Assembly (NCBI RefSeq): GCF_910592395.1
Contig: NC_088308.1
Location: 28,597,501-28,661,500, forward strand
Origin: Lineus longissimus
Taxonomy: Eukaryota > Nemertea > Pilidiophora > Heteronemertea > Lineidae
DNA: 64,000 nt
Direction of reading: 5' to 3'
Below, piece after piece: positions 1 to 13,540 of this stretch; the stretch's first letter is position 1, and each line of letters opens with the position of its first letter. A program made the translations under genes and the position numbers. The notes under the pieces were generated by a model that was given only the letters and a program-made list of their open reading frames with translations, was not told where the DNA came from and ran no database searches.

Positions 1-221
1 TGACTCTGAAATGCAAGATTCAGCACTGAACGGGTCGGTGAAAGCATTTTCCTTCACCCTGTTTCGAAACTGACAGATATTCTATAACTGTGCTTCTGCA
101 TGCAGTTACAAAGAGTTTGGCTAAGTTAGAGCAAAACTGCGCATGAGTGGAGAAAGAGCTTGAAATTCTTTTTTAAATTGCCAGCACCTTTCAAGACACC
201 TAACCATGAACGAGTGCTTAC

Positions 222-580
222 ACGATTTCCAATGCACTGTAAGGAGTCGTAGAATGTCCAACACAAGTTAACGCTAGTCCAGTCAAGAGAAAGACTATCC
301 CTACACAGATGAAGCTGGCGAAGATACAGATTTGGAGGTGTGCCATGTCATAAAGGTCACCTCCACTTTGTTTTCTATGCTCATGTTGTTCTTGTCGGCA
401 GATTGTGTTCTTTGTTATATGCGCTACTGTCGGCTCTGTTCCGCTCTTGGGGTGATGTACCGCTGATGCAGGCTCCGTAGTGACCTCCAGAACTGGCGGT
501 TCTGAACGTGCCTCGTCTTGGTGCGAGATTATGACGTTCGGAACATCCTGCTGGTGTTTCTGCCTATCTTCGTGAGCCAT
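222..580 (-). CDS. First coding exon of a putative single-pass membrane protein (gene runs off the left edge)
   Basis: Open frame on the minus strand from an ATG at 580. The Kozak context is good: A at -3 and G at +4. About 119 residues are encoded before a GTAAGC splice donor (complement of 216-221), so the exon ends in phase 2. The first 80 residues are hydrophilic and rich in His, Gln and Glu. They are followed by a hydrophobic segment (CIFASFICVGIVFLLTGLAL, roughly residues 82-105) that would span a membrane. A cytosolic N-terminus and at least one later helix in downstream exons are plausible but not visible. I do not recognise the family. The layout, a polar N-terminus then a helix near an exon end, recalls small TMEM proteins such as TMEM100, but that is only a resemblance. 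Confidence 0.45.
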
Positions 581-586
581 GTTCAC

Positions 587-1057
587 GAGTTACTCAAGAA
601 AACTGGAAAAGAACTTTTAGAATTAGATTACAAGTCAAGGCTTTGATCATCTCGTAGCTCTCAACTATAAAGAACATATCACTGACGAATACCTCCTCCG
701 TTGCACACTGTATACACCAAGTAAGCCCTATATCACATATCATCCTAACTTGCAACCGACTCCCAGCCCCCCTTCCTAGGCAATGCAGTCTACCAGCAGC
801 AGAATGCAGTACAACCTCATTGGCCAGGCGAGAAGCACCGAGTAAGAGGACTACCTCAAGGGCTGCATATCCACATGTGATCGTGTGTGTAGGGATTCCA
901 TGCATTGATCATTGAATGCACAGATCAATCGACTTGGCAAGTACTTCACTCATCAAGTGGCACAGGTTTGCAGCATGTGAATGTGTACCCGCCATTGATA
1001 CACTAGGCCTTATAGATACTTAAGTGCTGATCCTATCGAAAAACTAGCAACAACACT
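587..1057. other. Unassigned flank between the left-edge exon and the foldback array
   Basis: No coding exon, RNA gene or repeat is recognised. It would hold the 5' UTR or promoter of the minus-strand gene at 222-580. An open frame on the minus strand at 594-905 has no ATG-plus-donor logic and looks like chance. Confidence 0.4.
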
Positions 1058-1721
1058 GGCACCACCACATATCGTCGGTGATGATGGAGAGAGCGGTAGC
1101 TGGTACTTATTCAGCACGGTTCACTGGCAGTTCAATGTGCTCATGACGTGACGAGAGCAAATCTTTCGGGTGGGGCGGAGTCCGCCATATTGCTGACATC
1201 ATCGGCGCCAACAACTATTTCTTTTGACCCTGCCCGAGTCTATCAAAACAATTCATTGATTGATTCTGACCCTGCTGACCTCGATTTTTAAAACTTTTAA
1301 AAAAAGGCCATTTAAACTCCAAATCAACTGCAAGCATAATCTTTTATATCACTGAGGTATATGGATACGATATGTTGAGAAAAATCTATAGAACTATCGA
1401 AATATAAGACTGCTTGGAACTATTTCGGCGAATCACTCTGCCACCGGCGCGACCTTGTCACAATTGCGGCGCGCTCTTTTGCATATCGCATATAAGTGGC
1501 GAATAAAATCTCCCTTATCGTATGAAAGCCTTGACGGTTCAGTGCTGAGAGTGTATGACTGTGGACCGGCTGGTCACGGGTTCGACTCCCGATGAATCTG
1601 CCGTAGTTCTTTCTTCTTTTTTTTCTTCTTCCGAATCTTTTATCTGATCATCCATGTACGGATGTCAAAATTTTCATTATTATCCGTATCATATACCGCA
1701 CCCAAACTTTTCAAACTGCAG
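1058..1721 (+). repeat. Left terminal inverted repeat of the foldback array
   Basis: The first ~650 bp of unit 1 matches the reverse complement of 13541-14186. The outer ~110 bp share bases found only in these two terminal copies (GAGAGAGCGGTAGCTGGTAC here, against TAAAGAGCGGTAGCCTGTAC in internal units). This marks them as the true element ends rather than simply the first and last repeats. Confidence 0.75.
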
Positions 1722-2839
1722 CACATACTGATTCTGGGCGTTCGAGTACTACCGAGGATGGTTGGAATCGGCAGCTAGTATTTTCGAGGCTACATTGCGG
1801 CAAAGAAGTATAAGTGTCGGACCGTGACTTTGCCAATCAGAATTAGTCAAAGGGTATCCTGAGCTTCGGGCTTTTTATACTCCTTCGTCATATCGAGAGG
1901 CGGAGGATATTGAAAACCACGGGTGCCTGGATGGTTAAAGGGGTACGGCACATATCGTCGGTGATGATGTAAAGAGCGGTAGCCTGTACATATTCAGCGC
2001 GGTTAACAAGCAGTTCAATGTGCTCATTACATGATGAGAGCAAATCTTACGGGTGGGGCGGAATCCGCCATATTGCTGACATCATCGGCGCCAACAACTA
2101 TTTCCTTTGACCCTGCCCGAGTCTTTCAAAACAATTCATTGATTGACTCAGTCTGACCCTGCTGACCTCGATTTTTAAAACTTTTAAAAAAAAGGCCATT
2201 TAAACACTAAATCAACTGCAAGCATAATCTTTTATATCACTGAGGTATATGGATACGATATGTTGAGAAAAATCTGTAGAGCTATCGAAATATAAGACTA
2301 CTTGGAACTATTTCGGCGAATCACTCTGCCACCGGCGTGACCTTGTCACAATTGCGGCGCGCTCTTTTGCATATCGTATATAAGTGACGAATAAAATCTC
2401 CCTTACCGTATGAAAGCCTTGACGGTTCAGTGCTGAGAGTGTTTGACTGTGGACCGGCTGGTCACGGGTTCGACTCCCGATGAATCTGCCACAGTTCTCT
2501 CTTCTTTTTTTTCTTCTTCCGAATCTTTTATCTGATCATCCATGTACGGATGTCAAAATTTTCATTATTATCCGTATCATATACCGCACCCAAACTTTTC
2601 AAACTGCAGCACATACTGATTCTGGGCGTTCGAGTACTACCGAAGATGGTTGGAATCGGCAGCTAGTATTTTCGAGGCGACATTGCGGCAAAGAAGTATA
2701 AGTGTCGGACCGTGACTTTGCCAATCAGAATTAGTCAAAGGGTATCCAGCTGAGCTTCGGGCTTTTTATACTCCTTCGTCATATCGAGAGGCGGAGGATA
2801 TTGAAAACCACGGGTGCCTGGATGGTTAAAGGGGTACGG

Positions 2840-5505
2840 CACATATCGTCGGTGATGATGTAAAGAGCGGTAGCCTGTACATATTCAGCGCGGTTAACAA
2901 GCAGTTCAATGTGCTCATTACATGATGAGAGCAAATCTTACGGGTGGGGCGGAATCCGCCATATTGCTGACATCATCGGCGCCAACAACTATTTCCTTTG
3001 ACCCTGCCCGAGTCTTTCAAAACAATTCATTGATTGACTCAGTCTGACCCTGCTGACCTCGATTTTTAAAACTTTTAAAAAAAAGGCCATTTAAACACTA
3101 AATCAACTGCAAGCATAATCTTTTATATCACTGAGGTATATGGATACGATATGTTGAGAAAAATCTATAGAACTATCGAAATATAAGACTGCTTGGAACT
3201 ATTTCGGCGAATCACTCTGCCACCGGCGCGACCTTGTCACAATTGCGGCGCGCTCTTTTGCATATCGCATATAAGTGGCGAATAAAATCTCCCTTATCGT
3301 ATGAAAGCCTTGACGGTTCAGTGCTGAGAGTGTTTGACTGTGGACTGGCTGGTCACGGGTTCGACTCCCGATGAATCTGCCGCAGTTCTTTCTTCTTTTT
3401 TTTCTTCTTCCGAATCTTTTATCTGATCATCCATGTACGGATGTCAAAATTTTCATTATTATCCGTATCATATACCGCACCCAAACTTTTCAAACTGCAG
3501 CACATACTGATTCTGGGCGTTCGAGTACTACCGAGGATGGTTGGAATCGGCAGCTAGTATTTTCGAGGCTACATTGCGGCAAAGAAGTATAAGTGTCGGA
3601 CCGTGCCGACTTTGCCAATCAGAATTAGTCAAAGGGTATCCTGAGCTTCGGGCTTTTTATACTCCTTCGTCATATCGAGAGGCGGAGGATATTGAAAACC
3701 ACTGGTGCCTGGATGGTTAAAGGGGTACGGCACATATCGTCGGTGATGATGTAAAGAGCGGTAGCCTGTACATATTCAGTGCGGTTAACAAGCAGTTCAA
3801 TGTGCTCATTACATGATGAGAGCAAATCTTACGGGTGGGGCGGAATCCGCCATATTGCTGACATCATCGGCGCCAACAACTATTTCCTCTGACCCTGCCC
3901 GAGTCTTTAAAAACAATTCATTGATTGACTCAGTCTGACCCTGCTGACCTCGATTTTTAAAACTTTTAAAAAAAGGCCATTTAAACACTAAATCAACTGC
4001 AAGCATAATCTTTTATATCACTGAGGTATATGGATACGATATGTTGAGAAAAATCTATAGAACTATCGAAATATAAGACTGCTTGGAACTATTTCGGCGA
4101 ATCACTCTGCCACCGGCGCGACCTTGTCACAATTGCGGCGCGCTCTTTTGCATATCGCATATAAGTGGCGAATAAAATCTCCCTTATCGTATGAAAGCCT
4201 TGACGGTTCAGTGCTGAGAGTGTTTGACTGTGGACCGGCTGGTCACGGGTTCGACTCCCGATGAATCTGCCGCAGTTCTCTCTTCTTTTTTTTCTTCTTC
4301 CGAATCTTTTATCTGATCATCCATGTACGGATGTCAAAATTTTCATTATTATCCGTATCATATACCGCACCCAAACTTTTCAAACTGCAGCACATACTGA
4401 TTCTGGGCGTTCGAGTACTACCGAGGATGGTTGGAATCGGCAGCTAGTATTTTCGAGGCTACATTGCGGCAAAGAAGTATAAGTGTCGGACCGTGACTTT
4501 GCCAATCAGAATTAGTCAAAGGGTATCCTGAGCTTCGGGCTTTTTATACTCCTTCGTCATATCGAGAGGCGGAGGATATTGAAAACCACGGGTGCCTGGA
4601 TGGTTAAAGGGGTACGGCACATATCGTCGGTGATGATGTAAAGAGCGGTAGCCTGTACATATTCAGCGCGGTTAACAAGCAGTTCAATGTGCTCATTACA
4701 TGATGAGAGCAAATCTTACGGGTTGGGCGGAATCCGCCATATTGCTGACATCATCGGCGCCAACAACTATTTCCTTTGACCCTGCCCGAGTCTTTAAAAA
4801 CAATTCATTGATTGACTCAGTCTGACCCTGCTGACCTCGATTTTTAAAACTTTTTAAAAAAAGGCCATTTAAAAACTAAATCAACTGCAAGCATAATCTT
4901 TTATATCACTGAGGTATATGGATACGATATGTTGAGAAAAATCTGTAGAGCTATCGAAATATAAGACTACTTGGAACTATTTCGGCGAATCACTCTGCCA
5001 CCGGCGTGACCTTGTCACAATTGCGGCGCGCTCTTTTGCATATCGTATATAAGTGACGAATAAAATCTCCCTTAATGTATGAAAGCCTTGACGGTTCAGT
5101 GCTGAGAGTGTTTGACTGTGGACCGGCTGGTCACGGGTTCGACTCCCGATGAATCTGCCGCAGTTCTCTCTTCTTTTTTTCCTTCTTCCGAATCTTTTAT
5201 CTGATCATCCATGTACGGATGTCAAAATTTTCATTATTATCCGTATCATATCCCGCACCCAAACTTTTCAAACTGCAGCACATACTGATTCTGGGCGTTC
5301 GAGTACTACCGAGGATGGTTGGAATCGGCAGCTAGTATTTTCGAGGCTACATTGCGGCAAAGAAGTATAAGTGTCGGACCGTGACTTTGCCAATCAGAAT
5401 TAGTCAAAGGGTATCCTGAGCTTCGGGCTTTTTATACTCCTTCGTCATATCGAGAGGCGGAGGATATTGAAAACCACGGGTGCCTGGATGGTTAAAGGGG
5501 TACGG
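2840..5505 (+). repeat. Three-unit higher-order block, copy 1
   Basis: Units 3-5 share private variants with units 9-11 (8180-10845), 5340 bp away. These include CACTGGTGCC at a unit junction (near 3703 and 9039), TTCAGTGCGG at 3777 and 9114, GGGTTGGGCGG at about 4721 and 10057, and TTTTTTTCCTTCTTCC at about 5172 and 10510. The minus-strand frames at 3809-4006 and 9146-9343 recur only in these two units, because the same small change keeps them open. Confidence 0.7.
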
Positions 5506-8179
5506 CACATATCGTCGGTGATGATGTAAAGAGCGGTAGCCTGTACATATTCAGCGCGGTTAACAAGCAGTTCAATGTGCTCATTACATGATGAGAGCAA
5601 ATCTTACGGGTGGGGCGGAATCCGCCATATTGCTGACATCATCGGCGCCAACAACTATTTCCTTTGACCCTGCCCGAGTCTTTCAAAACAATTCATTGAT
5701 TGACTCAGTCTGACCCTGCTGACCTCGATTTTTAAAACTTTTAAAAAAAAGGCCATTTAAACACTAAATCAACTGCAAGCATAATCTTTTATATCACTGA
5801 GGTATATGGATACGATATGTTGAGAAAAATCTGTAGAGCTATCGAAATATAAGACTACTTGGAACTATTTCGGCGAATCACTCTGCCACCGGCGTGACCT
5901 TGTCACAATTGCGGCGCGCTCTTTTGCATATCGTATATAAGTGACGAATAAAATCTCCCTTACCGTATGAAAGCCTTGACGGTTCAGTGCTGAGAGTGTT
6001 TGACTGTGGACCGGCTGGTCACGGGTTCGACTCCCGATGAATCTGCCACAGTTCTCTCTTCTTTTTTTTCTTCTTCCGAATCTTTTATCTGATCATCCAT
6101 GTACGGATGTCAAAATTTTCATTATTATCCGTATCATATACCGCACCCAAACTTTTCAAACTGCAGCACATACTGATTCTGGGCGTTCGAGTACTACCGA
6201 AGATGGTTGGAATCGGCAGCTAGTATTTTCGAGGCGACATTGCGGCAAAGAAGTATAAGTGTCGGACCGTGACTTTGCCAATCAGAATTAGTCAAAGGGT
6301 ATCCAGCTGAGCTTCGGGCTTTTTATACTCCTTCGTCATATCGAGAGGCGGAGGATATTGAAAACCACGGGTGCCTGGATGGTTAAAGGGGTACGGCACA
6401 TATCGTCGGTGATGATGTAAAGAGCGGTAGCCTGTACATATTCAGCGCGGTTAACAAGCAGTTCAATGTGCTCATTACATGATGAGAGCAAATCTTACGG
6501 GTTGGGCGGAATCCGCCATATTGCTGACATCATCGGCGCCAACAACTATTTCCTTTGACCCTGCCCGAGTCTTTCAAAACAATTCATTGATTGACTCAGT
6601 CTGACCCTGCTGACCTCGATTTTTAAAACTTTTAAAAAAAAGGCCATTTAAACACTAAATCAACTGCAAGCATAATCTTTTATATCACTGAGGTATATGG
6701 ATACGATATGTTGAGAAAAATCTGTAGAGCTATCGAAATATAAGACTACTTGGAACTATTTCGGCGAATCACTCTGCCACCGGCGTGACCTTGTCACAAT
6801 TGCGGCGCGCTCTTTTGCATATCGTATATAAGTGACGAATAAAATCTCCCTTAATGTATGAAAGCCTTGACGGTTCAGTGCTGAGAGTGTTTGACTGTGG
6901 ACCGGCTGGTCACGGGTTCGACTCCCGATGAATCTGCCGCAGTTCTTTCTTCTTTTTTTTCTTCTTCCGAATCTTTTATCTGATCATCCATGTACGGATG
7001 TCAAAATTTTCATTATTATCCGTATCATATCCCGCACCCAAACTTTTCAAACTGCAGCACATACTGATTCTGGGCGTTCGAGTACTACCGAGGATGGTTG
7101 GAATCGGCAGCTAGTATTTTCGAGGTGACATTGCGGCAAAGAGGTATAAGTGTCGGACCGTGACTTTGCCAATCAGAATTAGTCAAAGGGTATCCAGCTG
7201 AGCTTCGGGCTTTTTATACTCCTTCGTCATATCGAGAGGCGGAGGATATTGAAAACCACGGGTGCCTGGATGGTTAAAGGGGTACGGCACATATCGTCGG
7301 TGATGATGTAAAGAGCGGTAGCCTGTACATATTCAGCGCGGTTAACAAGCAGTTCAATGTGCTCATTACATGATGAGAGCAAATCTTACGGGTGGGGCGG
7401 AATCCGCCATATTGCTGACATCATCGGCGCCAACAACTATTTCCTTTGACCCTGCCCGAGTCTTTCAAAACAATTCATTGATTGACTCAGTCTGACCCTG
7501 CTGACCTCGATTTTTAAAACTTTTTAAAAAAAAGGCCATTTAAACACTAAATCAACTGCAAGCATAATCTTTTATATCACTGAGGTATATGGATACGATA
7601 TGTTGAGAAAAATCTGTAGAGCTATCGAAATATAAGACTACTTGGAACTATTTCGGCGAATCACTCTGCCACCGGCGTGACCTTGTCACAATTGCGGCGC
7701 GCTCTTTTGCATATCGTATATAAGTGACGAATAAAATCTCCCTTAATGTATGAAAGCCTTGACGGTTCAGTGCTGAGAGTGTTTGACTGTGGACCGGCTG
7801 GTCACGGGTTCGACTCCCGATGAATCTGCCGCAGTTCTCTCTTCTTTTTTTTCTTCTTCCGAATCTTTTATCTGATCATCCATGTACGGATGTCAAAATT
7901 TTCATTATTATCCGTATCATATCCCGCACCCAAACTTTTCAAACTGCAGCACATACTGATTCTGGGCGTTCGAGTACTACCGAGGATGGTTGGAATCGGC
8001 AGCTAGTATTTTCGAGGTGACATTGCGGCAAAGAAGTATAAGTGTCGGACCGTGACTTTGCCAATCAGAATTAGTCAAAGGGTATCCAGCTGAGCTTCGG
8101 GCTTTTTATACTCCTTCGTCATATCGAGAGGCGGAGGATATTGAAAACCACGGGTGCCTGGATGGTTAAAGGGGTACGG

Positions 8180-10845
8180 CACATATCGTCGGTGATGATG
8201 TAAAGAGCGGTAGCCTGTACATATTCAGCGCGGTTAACAAGCAGTTCAATGTGCTCATTACATGATGAGAGCAAATCTTACGGGTGGGGCGGAATCCGCC
8301 ATATTGCTGACATCATCGGCGCCAACAACTATTTCCTTTGACCCTGCCCGAGTCTTTCAAAACAATTCATTGATTGACTCAGTCTGACCCTGCTGACCTC
8401 GATTTTTAAAACTTTTTAAAAAAAGGCCATTTAAAAACTAAATCAACTGCAAGCATAATCTTTTATATCACTGAGGTATATGGATACGATATGTTGAGAA
8501 AAATCTATAGAACTATCGAAATATAAGACTGCTTGGAACTATTTCGGCGAATCACTCTGCCACCGGCGCGACCTTGTCACAATTGCGGCGCGCTCTTTTG
8601 CATATCGCATATAAGTGGCGAATAAAATCTCCCTTATCGTATGAAAGCCTTGACGGTTCAGTGCTGAGAGTGTTTGACTGTGGACTGGCTGGTCACGGGT
8701 TCGACTCCCGATGAATCTGCCGCAGTTCTTTCTTTTTTTTTTTCTTCTTCCGAATCTTTTATCTGATCATCCATGTACGGATGTCAAAATTTTCATTATT
8801 ATCCGTATCATATACCGCACCCAAACTTTTCAAACTGCAGCACATACTGATTCTGGGCGTTCGAGTACTACCGAGGATGGTTGGAATCGGCAGCTAGTAT
8901 TTTCGAGGCTACATTGCGGCAAAGAAGTATAAGTGTCGGACCGTGACTTTGCCAATCAGAATTAGTCAAAGGGTATCCTGAGCTTCGGGCTTTTTATACT
9001 CCTTCGTCATATCGAGAGGCGGAGGATATTGAAAACCACTGGTGCCTGGATGGTTAAAGGGGTACGGCACATATCGTCGGTGATGATGTAAAGAGCGGTA
9101 GCCTGTACATATTCAGTGCGGTTAACAAGCAGTTCAATGTGCTCATTACATGATGAGAGCAAATCTTACGGGTGGGGCGGAATCCGCCATATTGCTGACA
9201 TCATCGGCGCCAACAACTATTTCCTTTGACCCTGCCCGAGTCTTTAAAAACAATTCATTGATTGACTCAGTCTGACCCTGCTGACCTCGATTTTTAAAAC
9301 TTTTTAAAAAAGGCCATTTAAACACTAAATCAACTGCAAGCATAATCTTTTATATCACTGAGGTATATGGATACGATATGTTGAGAAAAATCTATAGAAC
9401 TATCGAAATATAAGACTGCTTGGAACTATTTCGGCGAATCACTCTGCCACCGGCGCGACCTTGTCACAATTGCGGCGCGCTCTTTTGCATATCGCATATA
9501 AGTGGCGAATAAAATCTCCCTTATCGTATGAAAGCCTTGACGGTTCAGTGCTGAGAGTGTTTGACTGTGGACCGGCTGGTCACGGGTTCGACTCCCGATG
9601 AATCTGCCGCAGTTCTCTCTTCTTTTTTTTCTTCTTCCGAATCTTTTATCTGATCATCCATGTACGGATGTCAAAATTTTCATTATTATCCGTATCATAT
9701 ACCGCACCCAAACTTTTCAAACTGCAGCACATACTGATTCTGGGCGTTCGAGTACTACCGAGGATGGTTGGAATCGGCAGCTAGTATTTTCGAGGCTACA
9801 TTGCGGCAAAGAAGTATAAGTGTCGGACCGTGACTTTGCCAATCAGAATTAGTCAAAGGGTATCCTGAGCTTCGGGCTTTTTATACTCCTTCGTCATATC
9901 GAGAGGCGGAGGATATTGAAAACCACGGGTGCCTGGATGGTTAAAGGGGTACGGCACATATCGTCGGTGATGATGTAAAGAGCGGTAGCCTGTACATATT
10001 CAGCGCGGTTAACAAGCAGTTCAATGTGCTCATTACATGATGAGAGCAAATCTTACGGGTTGGGCGGAATCCGCCATATTGCTGACATCATCGGCGCCAA
10101 CAACTATTTCCTTTGACCCTGCCCGAGTCTTTCAAAACAATTCATTGATTGACTCAGTCTGACCCTGCTGACCTCGATTTTTAAAACTTTTAAAAAAAAG
10201 GCCATTTAAAAACTAAATCAACTGCAAGCATAATCTTTTATATCACTGAGGTATATGGATACGATATGTTGAGAAAAATCTGTAGAGCTATCGAAATATA
10301 AGACTACTTGGAACTATTTCGGCGAATCACTCTGCCACCGGCGTGACCTTGTCACAATTGCGGCGCGCTCTTTTGCATATCGTATATAAGTGACGAATAA
10401 AATCTCCCTTAATGTATGAAAGCCTTGACGGTTCAGTGCTGAGAGTGTTTGACTGTGGACCGGCTGGTCACGGGTTCGACTCCCGATGAATCTGCCGCAG
10501 TTCTCTCTTCTTTTTTTCCTTCTTCCGAATCTTTTATCTGATCATCCATGTACGGATGTCAAAATTTTCATTATTATCCGTATCATATCCCGCACCCAAA
10601 CTTTTCAAACTGCAGCACATACTGATTCTGGGCGTTCGAGTACTACCGAGGATGGTTGGAATCGGCAGCTAGTATTTTCGAGGCGACATTGCGGCAAAGA
10701 AGTATAAGTGTCGGACCGTGACTTTGCCAATCAGAATTAGTCAAAGGGTATCCAGCTGAGCTTCGGGCTTTTTATACTCCTTCGTCATATCGAGAGGCGG
10801 AGGATATTGAAAACCACGGGTGCCTGGATGGTTAAAGGGGTACGG
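8180..10845 (+). repeat. Three-unit higher-order block, copy 2
   Basis: Second copy of the 2840-5505 block by shared variants. It departs near its right end: unit 11 has the longer GGTATCCAGCTGAGC form while unit 5 has GGTATCCTGAGC. The duplication or conversion tract therefore stops inside that unit. Confidence 0.65.
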
Positions 10846-13540
10846 CACATATCGTCGGTGATGATGTAAAGAGCGGTAGCCTGTACATATTCAGCGCGGT
10901 TAACAGGCAGTTCAATGTGCTCATTACATGATGAGAGCAAATCTTACGGGTGGGGCGGAATCCGCCATATTGCTGACATCATCGGCGCCAACAACTATTT
11001 CCTTTGACCCTGCCCGAGTCTTTCAAAACAATTCATTGATTGACTCAGTCTGACCCTGCTGACCTCGATTTTTAAAACTTTTTAAAAAAAAGGCCATTTA
11101 AACACTAAATCAACTGCAAGCATAATCTTTTATATCACTGAGGTATATGGATACGATATGTTGAGAAAAATCTGTAGAGCTATCGAAATATAAGACTACT
11201 TGGAACTATTTCGGCGAATCACTCTGCCACCGGCGTGACCTTGTCACAATTGCGGCGCGCTCTTTTGCATATCGTATATAAGTGACGAATAAAATCTCCC
11301 TTACCGTATGAAAGCCTTGACGGTTCAGTGCTGAGAGTGTTTGACTGTGGACCGGCTGGTCACGGTTTCGACTCCCGATGAATCTGCCGCAGTTCTCTCT
11401 TCTTTTTTTTCTTCTTCCGAATCTTTTATCTGATCATCCATGTACGGATGTCAAAATTTTCATTATTATCCGTATCATATACCGCACCCAAACTTTTCAA
11501 ACTACAGCACATACTGATTCTGGGCGTTCGAGTACCACCGAGGATGGTTGGAATCGGCAGCTAGTATTTTCGAGGCGACATTGCGGCAAAGAAGTATAAG
11601 TGTCGGACCGTGACTTTGCCAATCAGAATTAGTCAAAGGGTATCCAGCTGAGCTTCGGGCTTTTTATACTCCTTCGTCATATCGAGAGGCGGAGGATATT
11701 GAAAACCACGGGTGCCTGGATGGTTAAAGGGGTACGGCACATATCGTCGGTGATGATGTAAAGAGCGGTAGCCTGTACATATTCAGCACGGTTAACAAGC
11801 AGTTCAATGTGCTCATTACATGATGAGAGCAAATCTTACGGGTGGGGCGGAATCCGCCATATTGCTGACATCATCGGCGCCAACAACTATTTCCTTTGAC
11901 CCTGCCCGAGTCTTTCAAAACAATTCATTGATTGACTCAGTCTTACCCTGCTGACCTCGATTTTTAAAACTTTTAAAAAAAAGGCCATTTAAACACTAAA
12001 TCAACTGCAAGCATAATCTTTTATATCACTGAGGTATATGGATACGATATGTTGAGAAAAATCTATAGAACTATCGAAATATAAGACTGCTTGGAACTAT
12101 TTCGGCGAATCACTTTGCCACCGGCGCGACCTTGTCACAATTGCGGCGCGCTCTTTTGCATATCGCATATAAGTGGCGAATAAAATCTCCCTTATCGTAT
12201 GAAAGCCTTGACGGTTCAGTGCTGAGAGTGTTTGACTGTGGACTGGCTGGTCACGGGTTCGACTCCCGATGAATCTGCCGCCGTTCTTTCTTCTTTTTTT
12301 TCTTCTTCCGAATCTTTTATCTGATCATCCATGTACGGATGTCAAAATTTTCATTATTATCCGTATCATATACCGCACCCAAACTTTTCAAACTGCAGCA
12401 CATACTGATTCTGGGCGTTCGAGTACTACCGAGGATGGTTGGAATCGGCAGCTAGTATTTTCGAGGCGACATTGCGGCAAAGAAGTATAAGTGTCGGACC
12501 GTGACTTTGCCAATCAGAATTAGTCAAAGGGTATCCAGCTGAGCTTCGGGCTTTTTATACTCCTTCGTCATATCGAGAGGCGGAGGATATTGAAAACCAC
12601 TGGTGCCTGGATGGTTAAAGGGGTACGGCACATATCGTCGGTGATGATGTAAAGAGCGGTAGCCTGTACATATTCAGCGCGGTTAACAAGCAGTTCAATG
12701 TGCTCATTACATGATAAGAGCAAATCTTACGGGTGGGGCGGAATCCGCCATATTGCTGACATCATCGGCGCCAACAACTATTTCCTTTGACCCTGCCCGA
12801 GTCTTTCAAAACAATTCATTGATTGACTCAGTCTGACCCTGCTGACCTCGATTTTTAAAATTTTTTAAAAAAAAGGCCATTTAAACACTAAATCAACTGC
12901 AAGCATAATCTTTTATATCACTGAGGTATATGGATACGATATGTTGAGAAAAATCTATAGAACTATCGAAATATAAGACTGCTTGGAACTATTTCGGCGA
13001 ATCACTCTGCCACCGGCGCGACCTTGTCACAATTGCGGCGCGCTCTTTTGCATATCGTATATAAGTGACGAATAAAATCTCCCTTACCGTATGAAAGCCT
13101 TGACGGTTCAGTGCTGAGAGTGTTTGACTGTGGACCGGCTGGTCACGGGTTCGACTCCCGATGAATCTGCCGCAGTTCTCTCTTCTTTTTTTTCTTCTTC
13201 CTAATCTTTTATCTGATCATCCATGTACGGATGTCAAAAGTTTCATTATCATCAGTATCATATCCCGCACCCAAACTTTTCAAACTGTAGCACATACTGA
13301 TTCTGGGCGTTCGAGTACCATCGAGGATGCTTCGAATCGGCAGCTAGTATTTTCGAGGCTACATTGAGGCAAAGAAGTATAAGTGTCGGACCGTGACTTT
13401 GCCAATCAGAATTAGTCAAAGGGTATCCTGAGCTTCAGGCATTTTATACTCATTCGTCATATCGAGAGACGGAGGATATTGAAAACCACTGGTGCCTGGA
13501 TGGTTAAATAGGTACGCCGGTCGTTGACGTATATTTACTG

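Larger units (their letters stand above)
1528..13171 (+). repeat. tRNA-like Pol III promoter cassette repeated once per unit (14 copies)
   Basis: Each unit holds a ~75 bp tRNA-like segment. Starts are 1528, 2416, 3307, 4197, 5085, 5973, 6864, 7756, 8647, 9534, 10422, 11314, 12205 and 13097. It has a B-box GGTTCGACTCC matching the GGTTCGANTCC consensus (one unit, near 11364, reads GTTTCGACTCC) and an A-box-like GGTTCAGTGCTGAGAGTG. A run of 7-10 T lies about 20-30 bp downstream, enough to stop Pol III. The spacing resembles a tRNA D-arm, anticodon loop and T-arm. The acceptor arms do not pair, so this is not a working tRNA but a SINE-like or degenerate tRNA head. Transcription is inference. Confidence 0.6.

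Noticed and set aside
1528..1602. Functional tRNA gene
   Set aside because: A and B boxes are present, but the 5' and 3' acceptor strands do not pair and the anticodon stem is broken.
3809..4006. Minus-strand 65-codon frame, repeated at 9146-9343
   Set aside because: Open only where one or two indels fall in the A-run of two duplicated units; no coding signature.
2480..13367. Repeated 66-73 codon frame (MNLPQFSLLFFLLPNLL..) in each array unit as a small gene family
   Set aside because: It starts inside the tRNA-like cassette, its leucine/phenylalanine stretch is the translated T-run, and the apparent conservation is just repeat identity.
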